This document shows positions 9,335-18,091 of a DNA stretch of 64,000 nucleotides, piece after piece. The stretch spans positions 62,001-126,000 of the forward strand of contig JARLJL010000020.1 of the NCBI GenBank assembly GCA_031291235.1. Direction: 5' to 3'. The notes under the pieces were generated by a model. It searched no databases. It saw nothing but the letters and a program-made list of their open reading frames with translations, and was not told the DNA's origin. This DNA comes from Sulfuriferula sp. Its GTDB lineage: Bacteria > Pseudomonadota > Gammaproteobacteria > Burkholderiales > Sulfuriferulaceae. Made by a program: the position numbers and the translations under genes. Position 1 is the stretch's first letter; each line of letters begins with the position of its first letter.

Positions 9335-9898
9335 ATGCGCGTTGAACAAACCGCGATACCTGGCTGTTATCAGCTGTTTCCGCTGGTGCACAAGGATAAC
9401 CGAGGCAGCTTCGTGAAGACGTTCCATCAAGAAGTATTCGCCGCCCACGGGCTGGTGACCGAATTTGCCGAGGAGTATTACTCTGTTTCGCGCAAGGGTG
9501 TATTGCGGGGAATGCATTTTCAGACACCGCCGCATGATCATTTCAAGCTGGTGTACTGTCTGTCCGGTAAGGTCATGGATGCAATTGTCGATCTGCGTCT
9601 GGGTTCGCCTGCCTATCTGCAATCCGAGACTCTGGAACTGAGCGCAGAACTCGGCAATATGCTGTACATTGCGCCTGGCATTGCCCATGGCTTTTATACG
9701 CTGACCGACGAAGCCATCATGCAGTACAAGGTCACCACAGTTTACGCGCCGCAGCATGATGGCGGTATCCGCTGGAATACGGCAGGCATTGCATGGCCTG
9801 ATGCGGCCCCGGTAATTTCTGCTCGTGACGCCGATTTTCCGACGCTTGCTGATTTTAGCAGTCCTTTTGTATTCGGGCTGGGGCGCGGACATGACTGA
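9335..9898 (+). CDS. RmlC-like NDP-sugar 3,5- or 5-epimerase
   Basis: Cupin epimerase of the RmlC/AscE family. The 187-residue product has the catalytic His in RGMHFQTPPH, the strand block KLVYCLSGKVMDAIVDLR, the APGIAHGFYTL turn and a late Tyr in YKVTTVYAPQHDGGIRW. It sits between rfbH and a CDP-sugar reductase, one base after rfbH. In the known ascarylose pathway an RmlC homologue epimerises C5 of the CDP-3,6-dideoxy-4-keto sugar, giving an L-sugar. Position supports that role here, but sequence alone does not distinguish it from a plain dTDP-rhamnose RmlC. No rmlA, rmlB or rmlD is present in the window. Its 3' end overlaps the next gene by eight bases. Confidence 0.85.
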   Translation: MRVEQTAIPGCYQLFPLVHKDNRGSFVKTFHQEVFAAHGLVTEFAEEYYSVSRKGVLRGMHFQTPPHDHFKLVYCLSGKVMDAIVDLRLGSPAYLQSETLELSAELGNMLYIAPGIAHGFYTLTDEAIMQYKVTTVYAPQHDGGIRWNTAGIAWPDAAPVISARDADFPTLADFSSPFVFGLGRGHD

Positions 9899-10820
9899 GC
9901 AGCGTATTGCACTGGTAACTGGGGGCACTGGGTTCGTGGGTGCCAATCTGCTGCGCAGGCTGGTGAGTGACGGCTGGGACGTTCATGTTATCGTCCGGCC
10001 GGGCTCCGACTTGGGCATGTTGTCGGGTATTGAGCATTCAATTCGAGTGCATGTGCACGATGGCTCAACCGAGCAGCTGACAGCAATCGTTAAATTTGCA
10101 TCTCCGCAAATAGTCTTCCATTTGGCGTCGCTCTTTCTCGCCCAGCATACGCCGCAGGACATTGCACCGTTGATTAACAGCAATCTGCTGTTCTCGACTC
10201 AGCTGGTTGAGGCGATGAGTGTTACTGGCGTGCGGCATCTGATTAATACCGGTACCTCCTGGCAGCATTATGAGAATAAGGATTACAGCCCGGTGTGTCT
10301 GTATGCTGCGACCAAGCAGGCATTCGAGGCGGTGCTGACCTATTATGTCGATGCGGCTCAACTTGCTGCAGTCACGTTACAGCTCTTCGACACTTATGGC
10401 CCAAACGATCCGCGCGCCAAATTGTTTACCCTGTTGCGCAAAACAGCGTGCAGTGGTGAGCCGTTGCTCATGTCCCCAGGCGAGCAATTGATAGATCTGG
10501 TGTATATCGATGATGTGCTGGATGCCTACTTGCTTGCCGCTGACAGACTGTTGCAGAGTCAGGTTAATCGCCATGAGATTTATGCCGTTACCTCTGGTGA
10601 GCCTATCAAGTTGTGCGATCTGGTTGAGATGTATAGTCGAATAATCGGCCTGCCTTTGGCAGTTGAGTGGGGTGCGCGTGCATATCGCCTCCGTGAGGTC
10701 ATGCTTCCCTGGAATCAAGGGCAGGTAGTTCCGGGCTGGAAACCGAAAGTTGCACTTGCAGCCGGGATAGCCCTGATGGAACACAATATCCGGTTGTCAG
10801 AACAGACAGCCAAGAGATGA
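9891..10820 (+). CDS. CDP-abequose/paratose synthase-like SDR reductase
   Basis: NAD(P)-dependent extended SDR, 309 residues, probably reducing the C4 ketone of a CDP-3,6-dideoxy-4-hexulose. It starts MTEQRIALVTGGTGFVGANL with the GGTGFVG nucleotide motif. The active-site block NTGTSWQHYENKDYSPV followed by LYAATKQAF (Tyr-x3-Lys) resembles RfbJ/Prt-type synthases. The start at 9891 was chosen because the upstream extension lies inside the preceding gene. The product stereochemistry (abequose, paratose, ascarylose or other) cannot be read from the sequence. The neighbouring epimerase favours an L-configured product such as ascarylose; this is inference. Confidence 0.8.
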   Translation: MTEQRIALVTGGTGFVGANLLRRLVSDGWDVHVIVRPGSDLGMLSGIEHSIRVHVHDGSTEQLTAIVKFASPQIVFHLASLFLAQHTPQDIAPLINSNLLFSTQLVEAMSVTGVRHLINTGTSWQHYENKDYSPVCLYAATKQAFEAVLTYYVDAAQLAAVTLQLFDTYGPNDPRAKLFTLLRKTACSGEPLLMSPGEQLIDLVYIDDVLDAYLLAADRLLQSQVNRHEIYAVTSGEPIKLCDLVEMYSRIIGLPLAVEWGARAYRLREVMLPWNQGQVVPGWKPKVALAAGIALMEHNIRLSEQTAKR

Positions 10821-10832
10821 ACAGGAAAGCTC

Positions 10833-11768
10833 ATGCCGAAGATTAGTGTCGTTATCCCTACCTACAATCGTGCTGCTTATCTGGATGCAGCTATTGCCAG
10901 CGTATTGGCACAGCGCGGTGTGGATTTTGAGATTGTCATTTCGGATAACTGTTCTCAGGACGATACCGCTGCCGTGGTCGGCAAATACCTGACCGACAGC
11001 CGTGTACGCTATTACCGCAATGAAGAGAATATAGGCATGGTGCGCAACTGGCGCAAAGCCGTGTTCGAACACGCTAGTGGTGACTGGTTTGTGCTGCTGT
11101 CGGATGATGACTATCTGATTGATCCCGGTTATCTGGCCAAGGCCAGCCAATTGATAGCGGATAATCCGTCCGTGGTACTGGTTTATGCCGAGGGCTACAT
11201 GCTGAACGAGAGTACCGGTGAGCAGAAGTCGATTATTTTGCCGTTTGAAGGCGTGGTGAAGGGCGTGGATGTGTTTCTGTCGCGCGGCACGATTAAGCCG
11301 CAGGATCTGACCTTGTGCAACATCGTGTTCAATCGGTCTATGACGATGGAATTGAACGCATTTTCAAACCCAGACAATATTTTTTGTGATTCGGAGCTAT
11401 TCCTGAAATTGACCTTGCTGGGTGATGTCGGCGTAGTAAAAGGGCCGGTATCCGTTTATCGGTTCCATCCCGGCAATCTGATGAAATCGGTTAATAAGTC
11501 ACCCAATCTCATTTATGGGAATCTGGATCATCTGGTTGAGCCCTACATGTTCGCTAAAGGGCGTATCACGTCAGAACAGCTCGCGATTTTCAGAAAAAAT
11601 ACCAAACTGGATCGCTATGTGGGCAATTCCCTGCTGCGTCTGGCGCATTACAGCCGGGATAACTATCGCCGCTGTCGGCAGGAAATTGCCGGCAGGATAC
11701 CTGATGTGATCAAGTCTATAACCAGCTCACCTAGATACTGGATTAAATTGCTGTTTGCCCGTTTTTAG
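10833..11768 (+). CDS. Family 2 glycosyltransferase
   Basis: Cytoplasmic GT-A glycosyltransferase of 311 residues, presumably adding one sugar of the repeat unit. It begins MPKISVVIPTYNRAAYLDAA, followed by VISDNCSQDDT and the metal-binding LLSDDDYLIDPGYL. The C-terminal half is variable, as usual in this family, so donor and acceptor cannot be named. It follows the CDP-dideoxysugar genes after twelve bases and may use that sugar; this rests only on position. It is the last gene before a regulatory gap that separates this GC-richer block from the AT-richer part of the locus. Confidence 0.85.
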   Translation: MPKISVVIPTYNRAAYLDAAIASVLAQRGVDFEIVISDNCSQDDTAAVVGKYLTDSRVRYYRNEENIGMVRNWRKAVFEHASGDWFVLLSDDDYLIDPGYLAKASQLIADNPSVVLVYAEGYMLNESTGEQKSIILPFEGVVKGVDVFLSRGTIKPQDLTLCNIVFNRSMTMELNAFSNPDNIFCDSELFLKLTLLGDVGVVKGPVSVYRFHPGNLMKSVNKSPNLIYGNLDHLVEPYMFAKGRITSEQLAIFRKNTKLDRYVGNSLLRLAHYSRDNYRRCRQEIAGRIPDVIKSITSSPRYWIKLLFARF

Positions 11769-11778
11769 CGGCCAGGGC

Positions 11779-11807
11779 TTGAGATTGTTGCAGATAAGTG
11801 CTTAAAT
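11779..11807 (+). promoter_or_regulatory. Candidate sigma70 promoter for the regulator gene
   Basis: TTGAGA at 11779-11784 (5 of 6 to consensus) and TTAAAT at 11802-11807 (4 of 6) are separated by 17 bases. The expected transcription start falls on or beside the palindrome at 11814-11830. This is a read by eye, without a scored model. Confidence 0.45.
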
Positions 11808-11813
11808 TCCATA

Positions 11814-11830
11814 TGTTCAATGGTTGAACA
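11814..11830. promoter_or_regulatory. Operator-like palindrome TGTTCAA-tgg-TTGAACA
   Basis: Perfect inverted repeat with seven-base arms and a three-base spacer. It lies 26 bases before the regulator ATG and just downstream of a plausible -10 element. Its size and symmetry fit a winged-helix dimer such as a MarR-type protein, and its place would allow autorepression. No binding data can be inferred from sequence alone. Confidence 0.5.
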
Positions 11831-11856
11831 AACGTTTTTATGGCGCAGCAGTTCAC

Positions 11857-12192
11857 ATGTTAACTGACGAATACCGCTACAAGATACTCAAAAAACTCGA
11901 AGCCGAGCCAGAAGTCAGTCAGCGTGAATTGGCGCGCGAACTGGGTATTAGCTTGGGTAAGGTGAACTTTTGTTTGAATGCGCTGATAGAAAAAGGACTG
12001 GTGAAAGTTAATAATTTTCGCCAAAGTCCCAATAAAAAAGGTTACATCTATTTACTCACGCCAAGCGGTGTCGAGGAAAAAGCGAAAATAACTGTACAGT
12101 TTCTGAAATATAAGCTGGCAGAATACGAAGCGATTAAAGCCGAAATACAACAGTTACAGAACGATATTGAATCCAATGTGAGATCGAAATGA
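11857..12192 (+). CDS. MarR-type EPS-associated transcriptional regulator
   Basis: Small winged-helix DNA-binding protein, 111 residues from the ATG at 11857 ([14 protein letters not shown]). The helix-turn-helix reads [19 protein letters not shown], followed by a wing region and a C-terminal helix rich in Lys and Glu ([17 protein letters not shown]) that could be a coiled coil. This arrangement matches a family regularly found inside exopolysaccharide loci and described as EPS-associated MarR-type regulators. A TTG at 11824 in the same frame would add eleven residues but falls within the palindrome. The stop overlaps the gmd start (ATGA), so it is translationally coupled to the sugar genes it may control. 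Confidence 0.85.
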   Translation: MLTDEYRYKILKKLEAEPEVSQRELARELGISLGKVNFCLNALIEKGLVKVNNFRQSPNKKGYIYLLTPSGVEEKAKITVQFLKYKLAEYEAIKAEIQQLQNDIESNVRSK

Positions 12193-13271
12193 AAAAAGCA
12201 CTTATTACCGGGGTAACCGGGCAGGATGGCGCTTATCTTGCAGAATTCTTGTTGGGTAAAGGTTATGAGGTGCATGGCATCAAGCGGCGCACATCTCTGT
12301 TTAATACAGATCGTATTGATCATTTGTTGCGTGAGCCACAGGATAAGACCAGCCGTTTTCATTTGCATCATGGTGACATGACGGATTCCAGTAGTTTGTT
12401 GAGGATTATTCAGCAGGTTCAGCCAGATGAAATTTATAATCTCGCTGCACAAAGTCATGTTGCAGTGAGCTTTGAGGAGCCGGAATATACAGCTAACTCC
12501 GATGCGTTGGGGCCATTACGTATACTTGAAGCGATACGCATACTCGGGTTGCAGAAATCAGTTCGGTTTTATCAAGCATCGACTTCGGAACTGTATGGCT
12601 TGGTACAAGAAACTCCGCAAAGGGAAACCACGCCGTTTTACCCGCGCAGCCCTTACGCTGTGGCCAAACTTTACGCTTACTGGATTACCGTGAATTATCG
12701 TGAAGCCTACGGTATGTATGCCTGTAACGGCATCCTGTTCAACCATGAATCTCCTATACGTGGGGAAACTTTTGTCACTCGTAAAATTACTCGTGGATTA
12801 GCCCGTATCAAACTTGGGTTGCAAGAATGTTTGTATCTGGGAAATTTGGATTCATTACGTGACTGGGGACATGCCAAGGATTGTGTCGAGATGCAATGGT
12901 TGATGTTGCAACAGGAGCGGCCGGAAGATTTCGTTATTGCTACTGGTGTGCAAAACAGTGTGCGTGATTTTGTTAATGCAGCAGGAAAAGAGCTTGGGAT
13001 GGCTATTACTTGGCGAGGAAAGTGCCTTGATGAAAAAGCTTATGATGAGAAAGGCCGTTGTATCGTTGCTGTTGATCCGCGATATTTTCGTCCGACAGAA
13101 GTTGATGCTTTGTTGGGTGATGCGACTAAAGCCAGAACCAAGCTTGGTTGGACGCCAAGAACCAGTTTTACAGACTTGGTGGCAGAAATGGTACGGGAAG
13201 ATCTCAAGTCGGCAGAGCGTGATGAATTGGTTAAACAGTATGGATTTTCCGCATACAATTATAACGAGTGA
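12189..13271 (+). CDS. gmd: GDP-mannose 4,6-dehydratase
   Basis: SDR converting GDP-mannose to GDP-4-keto-6-deoxymannose, feeding GDP-fucose and related sugars. The 360-residue product opens [20 protein letters not shown] and contains [15 protein letters not shown], the active-site block ASTSELYG and [10 protein letters not shown] (Tyr-x3-Lys), then [14 protein letters not shown] and [11 protein letters not shown], all diagnostic of Gmd. It overlaps the regulator gene by four bases and is followed by fcl after 14 bases. Codon use is more AT-rich than in the rfb genes upstream, so the two blocks may have different origins. Mannose activation genes (manB/manC) are not in the window. Confidence 0.95.
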   Translation: MKKALITGVTGQDGAYLAEFLLGKGYEVHGIKRRTSLFNTDRIDHLLREPQDKTSRFHLHHGDMTDSSSLLRIIQQVQPDEIYNLAAQSHVAVSFEEPEYTANSDALGPLRILEAIRILGLQKSVRFYQASTSELYGLVQETPQRETTPFYPRSPYAVAKLYAYWITVNYREAYGMYACNGILFNHESPIRGETFVTRKITRGLARIKLGLQECLYLGNLDSLRDWGHAKDCVEMQWLMLQQERPEDFVIATGVQNSVRDFVNAAGKELGMAITWRGKCLDEKAYDEKGRCIVAVDPRYFRPTEVDALLGDATKARTKLGWTPRTSFTDLVAEMVREDLKSAERDELVKQYGFSAYNYNE

Positions 13272-13285
13272 TGTAAGGTTCAGTC

Positions 13286-14257
13286 ATGAATTTTCATGAA
13301 AAAATTTACATTGCAGGACATAGTGGTTTAGTTGGAAGTGCGCTGGTTCGTAACCTTCGTGCCCAAGGTTATATTAATCTTGTTACTCGTACGCATGCTG
13401 AAATGGATTTGACGGATTATGCAGAGGTTGAAGATTTTTTTAGAATGAATCGGCCGGCATATGTTTTTCTTGCTGCAGCAAAAGTGGGGAGTGGGTTGGC
13501 TAATAATACCTATCCGGCAGATTTTATTGCTAATAATCTTGCTATACAAACTAACATCATCAAAGCTGCACATCAGTATGGGGCATTGCGGCTTCTGTTT
13601 TTGGGTTCATCTTGCATTTACCCTAGAGATTGTTTGCAGCCAATGAAAGAGGATTATTTGTTGACAGGTGCCTTAGAACCAACTAATCGCCCTTATGCAG
13701 TAGCGAAAATAGCAGGGGTTGAAATGTGCTGGGCATTTAATCGACAGTTTAGTACCCAATATTTAGCGGTTTTACCTTGCAATTTATATGGACCTAACGA
13801 TAATTACGATCTCAATAGCTCGCATGTTATACCGGCGTTAATTCGTAGGTTTAATCAAGCACTGCAAACACAATCACCTACTGTTTCGGTTTGGGGTACA
13901 GGTACACCACGGCGTGAGTTTATGAGCAGTAATGACATGGCCGATGCTTGTGTGTTTTTAATGAATTTGCCTGATGCGCAATTTCAGCCGTTGCTTGCGG
14001 CGGAGCGTAACGATGGTATACCTCCCGTAATTAATGTCGGTGTTGGAACAGATATATCTATAGCTGAATTAGCTAGCCGGATTGCAGCGCTAATGGGATA
14101 TACGGGGCAGATTATATATGACACAAGTAAACCTGATGGGCCTTCTAGGAAATTGATGGACGTGAGTCGTTTGAATCAGCTGGGCTGGCGAGTTAAAACC
14201 ACATTTGCAGAGGGCTTGGTTAATGTTGTGAAAAGTTACAAATGTAATGATTGGTGA
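13286..14257 (+). CDS. fcl: GDP-L-fucose synthase
   Basis: Bifunctional epimerase/reductase that turns GDP-4-keto-6-deoxymannose into GDP-L-fucose. The 323-residue product has IYIAGHSGLVGSALVR (GxxGxxG), LAAAKVGSGLANN, LGSSCIYPRDCLQP and YAVAKIAGVEMC (Tyr-x3-Lys), and CNLYGPNDNYD with the usual downstream SSHVIPALIRRF. It directly follows gmd, the common pairing. The residue after AKVG is Ser rather than the frequent Gly; I see no missing catalytic residue. The gene is AT-rich relative to the flanking chromosome. About 110 bases of AT-rich spacer without a clear gene separate it from the second rfbF. Confidence 0.93.
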   Translation: MNFHEKIYIAGHSGLVGSALVRNLRAQGYINLVTRTHAEMDLTDYAEVEDFFRMNRPAYVFLAAAKVGSGLANNTYPADFIANNLAIQTNIIKAAHQYGALRLLFLGSSCIYPRDCLQPMKEDYLLTGALEPTNRPYAVAKIAGVEMCWAFNRQFSTQYLAVLPCNLYGPNDNYDLNSSHVIPALIRRFNQALQTQSPTVSVWGTGTPRREFMSSNDMADACVFLMNLPDAQFQPLLAAERNDGIPPVINVGVGTDISIAELASRIAALMGYTGQIIYDTSKPDGPSRKLMDVSRLNQLGWRVKTTFAEGLVNVVKSYKCNDW

Positions 14258-14370
14258 ATCGCAGAAGGCTATTACAGCGTAGTTGGAATATTTGATATAA
14301 GTTTACTTTATGCATGTGATGAGCGTTATAGGCGAAATATAATGAATAACCTTATTTTTAATATGAATTT

Positions 14371-15144
14371 ATGAAAGCCGTTATTCTTGCAGGTGGTTTA
14401 GGGACCCGCATAAGTGAGGAAACCTCTACTCGCCCAAAACCTATGGTCGAAATTGGCGGTAAGCCCATACTATGGCATATCATGAAAACCTATTCCGCTC
14501 ATGGTATTCATGACTTTGTTATTTGCTGCGGATATAAAGGGTATGTGATAAAAGAGTATTTTGCTAACTACTTTTTACATATGTCTAATGTGACTTTTGA
14601 TATGCAGAATAACAAGATGGAAGTGCATCAACAGAACGTGGAGCCGTGGCGTGTTACATTGGTCGACACCGGGGAAAATAGTATGACCGGTGGACGTTTG
14701 AAACGAGTAACTGATTATGTAAAAGATGAAGATGCCTTCTGTTTTACTTATGGTGATGGAGTTTCGAATGTTGATATATCAGCGTTAGTGGCTTTTCATA
14801 AGCTACATGGCAAACGTGCCACAGTCACTGCCGTGCAGCCGCCAGGCCGATATGGCGCTCTTAACATGGCAGAGAAGACGGTTCGTGGTTTTATTGAAAA
14901 GCCGCAAGGTGACGGTGGATGGATTAATGGAGGTTTTTTTGTTTTATCGCCGAGTTGCATAGATTTGATCGTTGGTGATAGTTCTTCATGGGAAGATGAA
15001 CCTCTTAGATATCTTGCAGCTCATGATGAGTTAATGGCTTATGAACATAATGGATTCTGGCAGCCAATGGATACGCTACGTGATAAGAATCAACTGGAAG
15101 ATTTGTGGCAAAGTGGCAAAGCTCCATGGAAAACATGGGAATGA
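14371..15144 (+). CDS. rfbF: Glucose-1-phosphate cytidylyltransferase, copy 2
   Basis: Second CDP-glucose synthase of the locus, 257 residues, with the same landmarks as copy 1: [43 protein letters not shown] and [13 protein letters not shown]. By eye the two proteins agree at roughly two thirds to three quarters of positions. Their DNA differs strongly: comparable lines were hand-counted at about 38% GC here and 47% in copy 1. That argues against a recent duplication in place. No second rfbG follows; instead an RmlC-like gene, a C-methyltransferase and an SDR come next, so this copy probably arrived with the branched-sugar genes and shares the rfbG at 6941. Confidence 0.93.
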   Translation: MKAVILAGGLGTRISEETSTRPKPMVEIGGKPILWHIMKTYSAHGIHDFVICCGYKGYVIKEYFANYFLHMSNVTFDMQNNKMEVHQQNVEPWRVTLVDTGENSMTGGRLKRVTDYVKDEDAFCFTYGDGVSNVDISALVAFHKLHGKRATVTAVQPPGRYGALNMAEKTVRGFIEKPQGDGGWINGGFFVLSPSCIDLIVGDSSSWEDEPLRYLAAHDELMAYEHNGFWQPMDTLRDKNQLEDLWQSGKAPWKTWE

Positions 15145-15349
15145 GTTCCGGGTTTCAGTGTGGTAAACCCGTCTTTATGCCAATGGGTATTAATTTTACA
15201 AGTAATTGTATTTACGGTCACGTAGGTGACTGCAAACGACATTGCAAAAAACGTTTGAATGCTATGTGGTGTGGTTTCAGCCAGAAGATATGAGGCTAGG
15301 CCTGCTGGTGCAAATAAATAAGTAAGTTTATTAAGGTACATGACTAGCT

Positions 15350-15913
15350 ATGTCACGTTTTGATTTCGTTCAGACCCCCCTGCCCGGCTTGAAGTTAGTG
15401 CAACGTAAGATGATGGAGGATCAGCGTGGTTTTTTATCGCGTTTTTATTGCGCAGAGGAGTTTGATGAGGCAGGTATTAATAAACCAATAGCGCAGATTA
15501 ATCATACGTTAACATGTAAAAAAGGTACGGTGAGAGGCCTCCATTTTCAGCATCCGCCATATGCAGAGACAAAGTTTGTGAGTTGTTTGCACGGTGAAAT
15601 ATTCGATATTGCTGTGGATATTCGTCGAAACTCACCAACTTTTTTGCAGTGGTATGGGGAAATTCTTTCTGCTAGTAATCGTAAGAGTTTGCTTATTCCA
15701 GAAGGTTTTGCGCATGGATTTCAGACGCTGACTGAGGATTGCGAACTGATTTATCTTCATACTGCTGCCTATCATCCAGATGCAGAAGGCGCGCTTAATA
15801 TAGCGGATCCAAGGTTAAGTATTGTTTGGCCCTTGCCAGTAGATGACCTTTCTGAGCGTGATCGCAGCCACCCATTTATGAGTCAGGAATATCAAGGAGT
15901 CGTGTTGTTATGA
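15350..15913 (+). CDS. RmlC-like NDP-sugar epimerase, second copy
   Basis: Cupin epimerase of 187 residues, only distantly similar to the one at 9335. It has RGLHFQHPPYAETKFVSC with the catalytic His, FDIAVDIRRNSP, LLIPEGFAHGFQTL and a late YLHTAAYHPDAEG with candidate Tyr. It ends by overlapping the methyltransferase gene by four bases (ATGA), which ties it to the C-methyl sugar branch, probably as a 3- or 5-epimerase acting before or after methylation. The 205 bases upstream hold no convincing gene. The exact substrate is not readable from the sequence. Confidence 0.85.
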   Translation: MSRFDFVQTPLPGLKLVQRKMMEDQRGFLSRFYCAEEFDEAGINKPIAQINHTLTCKKGTVRGLHFQHPPYAETKFVSCLHGEIFDIAVDIRRNSPTFLQWYGEILSASNRKSLLIPEGFAHGFQTLTEDCELIYLHTAAYHPDAEGALNIADPRLSIVWPLPVDDLSERDRSHPFMSQEYQGVVLL

Positions 15914-17136
15914 AATGTCGTCATTGCCAAACGGAATTAACTCTGTCATTGATTGATTTAGCTACGTCTCCCCCATCCAATGCCTATCTTTCTCAGAAAA
16001 TGTTGCGTGCACCTGAAAAGTATTTCCCCTTGCATGTGTTAGTTTGTACAGAATGCTGGCTAGTACAGACTGAGGATTATGCCGGGGCTGACGAGCTTTT
16101 TTCGTCTGATTACGCCTACTTCAGTTCGTTTTCGACAACGTGGTTAAAGCATGCTGAGCAGTATATCGAAAGAATGGTGGCACGGTTTGGATTGAATGGG
16201 AATTCTCATATTGTTGAGATTGCGGCGAATGATGGCTACTTACTGCAATATGCTAAAGCACGCGGAATTCCTTGTCTTGGTATTGAACCGACAACTAGCA
16301 CAGCAGATGCGGCACGTGCAAAAGGTATCGAAATTATTGAGAAATTCTTTGGGGTAGAGCTTGGGCAAAAACTTGCTGAGCAAGGTAGGCAAGCCGATCT
16401 TATTGCTGCTAACAATGTTCTTGCACATGTGCCAGACATAAATGATTTTGTAGGTGGTTTTGTTGCATTGTTAAAACCAGAAGGTGTGTCGACTTTTGAA
16501 TTTCCTCATTTGCTATGTCTAATGGCCGAAAAACAGTTTGATACGATTTATCACGAGCATTACTCATACCTTTCATTGACTGCGGTGAAGCGTATATTCG
16601 AGCATAATGGACTAAATGTATTCGACGTGGAAGAACTGCCAACGCATGGGGGAAGCTTGCGAGTTTATGCGCAACATAAGGATACCGGGATGCGTGAGAC
16701 AAGCCTAAATGTAGCGAGAATTTTGAATCGTGAGGCTGTTGCCGGTATGACAAATGCTGCGTTTTATGCGGACTTTCAAGATAAGGCTAATCAAGTTAAG
16801 AACGATTTTTTGGCTTTTTTGATTGAAGCTAAACGTAAAGGCAAAACAGTGGTTGGATATGGGGCCGCTGCTAAAGGGAATACTTTAATGAACTATGCGG
16901 GTGTTCGCTCGGATTTGATATCTTATGTGGTCGATCGAAACCCTGCTAAACAAAATAAATTTTTGCCTGGATGTCGTATTCCTATCGTTGTCGAAGAACA
17001 ATTGACACAGTCTAAACCGGATTATGTGGTAATTTTGCCTTGGAATTTGCGTACTGAAGTAATGGAGCAATTAGCTTATATTCGAGAATGGGGTGGCCAA
17101 TTTGTAACAGCAGTGCCATCACTGCAAATAGGTTGA
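15910..17136 (+). CDS. NDP-hexose C-methyltransferase (TylC3/TcaB9-like)
   Basis: SAM-dependent C-methyltransferase of 408 residues for NDP-4-keto sugars. It has an N-terminal zinc-binding domain with CRHC (C3, C6) and CTEC (C46, C49), a SAM domain with VEIAANDGYLLQ near 102-113, the active-site segment YHEHYSYLS, and a C-terminal domain with VGYGAAAKGNTLMNYAG. This three-domain order is that of sugar C3-methyltransferases such as TcaB9 and TylC3. With an epimerase before it and a reductase after it, it should produce a branched 6-deoxy C-methyl sugar, here probably CDP-linked. Sugars of this kind, for example virenose, occur in some LPS. Confidence 0.88.
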   Translation: MKCRHCQTELTLSLIDLATSPPSNAYLSQKMLRAPEKYFPLHVLVCTECWLVQTEDYAGADELFSSDYAYFSSFSTTWLKHAEQYIERMVARFGLNGNSHIVEIAANDGYLLQYAKARGIPCLGIEPTTSTADAARAKGIEIIEKFFGVELGQKLAEQGRQADLIAANNVLAHVPDINDFVGGFVALLKPEGVSTFEFPHLLCLMAEKQFDTIYHEHYSYLSLTAVKRIFEHNGLNVFDVEELPTHGGSLRVYAQHKDTGMRETSLNVARILNREAVAGMTNAAFYADFQDKANQVKNDFLAFLIEAKRKGKTVVGYGAAAKGNTLMNYAGVRSDLISYVVDRNPAKQNKFLPGCRIPIVVEEQLTQSKPDYVVILPWNLRTEVMEQLAYIREWGGQFVTAVPSLQIG

Positions 17137-17143
17137 AAATGTT

Positions 17144-17983
17144 ATGAAAATTGCTGTAACTGGAGCGAGTGGTTTTGTTGGAAGGCATGTGCTTGTGCAG
17201 CTAGGTCGTTATGATGTGGAAATTGTGGCTATAACTCGTGAGGCTGCAAGACTGCATGATTTGGCTAAATCCATTCGCATTGTAGAAATGGATATTGCAC
17301 ACAGTACACCAAATTGTTTTGAGAAAATGGGTGAGCCGGATATTTTGATTCATCTTGCGTGGGATGGATTACCTAATTATAAATCATTGCATCATTTTGA
17401 AACTGAACTGCCGAGGCAGTATTTTTTCTTGAAGGGCATGATAGAGGCAGGATTGCAGTCATTATTGATTACGGGAACCTGTTTTGAATATGGTATGCAG
17501 TCAGGCGCTCTTTCGGCAACGATGCCGACAAAACCGAATAATCCTTATGGATACGCTAAGGATGCACTGCGGCAACAACTTGAATACTTGAAATTAGTAT
17601 CTCCATTTAATCTGATTTGGGCGCGTTTGTTCTATATATATGGCGAGAATCAGTCGGGCGCATCGCTTTATCCAAAATTAAAAGAGGCTGTATTACGCGG
17701 AGATAATATATTTAATATGTCGGGTGGTGAACAATTACGTGACTATTTGCCCGTTGAAAATGTGGCCAGTCAAATCGTCAAGTTGGCCTTGGCACAGCAG
17801 GATGTTGGTAATATAAATATCTGTTCTGGGGAACCTATTTCAGTCCGCAGGCTGGTCGAGCAGTGGTTATATGAAAAGCATTGGGAAATCGAGCTTAATC
17901 TTGGCCATTACCCTTATCCAGATTATGAACCGATGGCTTTTTGGGGGGAATTATATGCTGAGTCAGCGCCCCTTAGCCGGTGA
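17144..17983 (+). CDS. NAD-dependent epimerase/dehydratase family reductase
   Basis: Extended SDR of 279 residues. It begins MKIAVTGASGFVGRHVL with the nucleotide motif GASGFVG, has the active-site region LLITGTCFEYGMQSG and NPYGYAKDALRQQ (Tyr-x3-Lys), and a RLFYIYGENQ block. It most likely reduces the C4 ketone of the C-methylated sugar as the last step of that branch, because it follows the methyltransferase after seven bases. Its similarity to the reductase at 9891 is limited to general SDR landmarks. The end of the sugar-synthesis block is marked by about 160 bases before the exporter genes. Confidence 0.82.
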   Translation: MKIAVTGASGFVGRHVLVQLGRYDVEIVAITREAARLHDLAKSIRIVEMDIAHSTPNCFEKMGEPDILIHLAWDGLPNYKSLHHFETELPRQYFFLKGMIEAGLQSLLITGTCFEYGMQSGALSATMPTKPNNPYGYAKDALRQQLEYLKLVSPFNLIWARLFYIYGENQSGASLYPKLKEAVLRGDNIFNMSGGEQLRDYLPVENVASQIVKLALAQQDVGNINICSGEPISVRRLVEQWLYEKHWEIELNLGHYPYPDYEPMAFWGELYAESAPLSR

Positions 17984-18091
17984 ATATGAAATGAATTCCG
18001 ACAATGCAAGCATGGTCTCGTACCGGATTTACACATTACAATTTAGAATCGTAACGTACAGTTTACATACGGCCGATAGAAACTGGTATCA

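Noticed and set aside
9071-9946. 291-residue minus-strand frame across the rfbH/epimerase junction
   Set aside because: It overlaps two well-supported genes on the other strand and has no motif.
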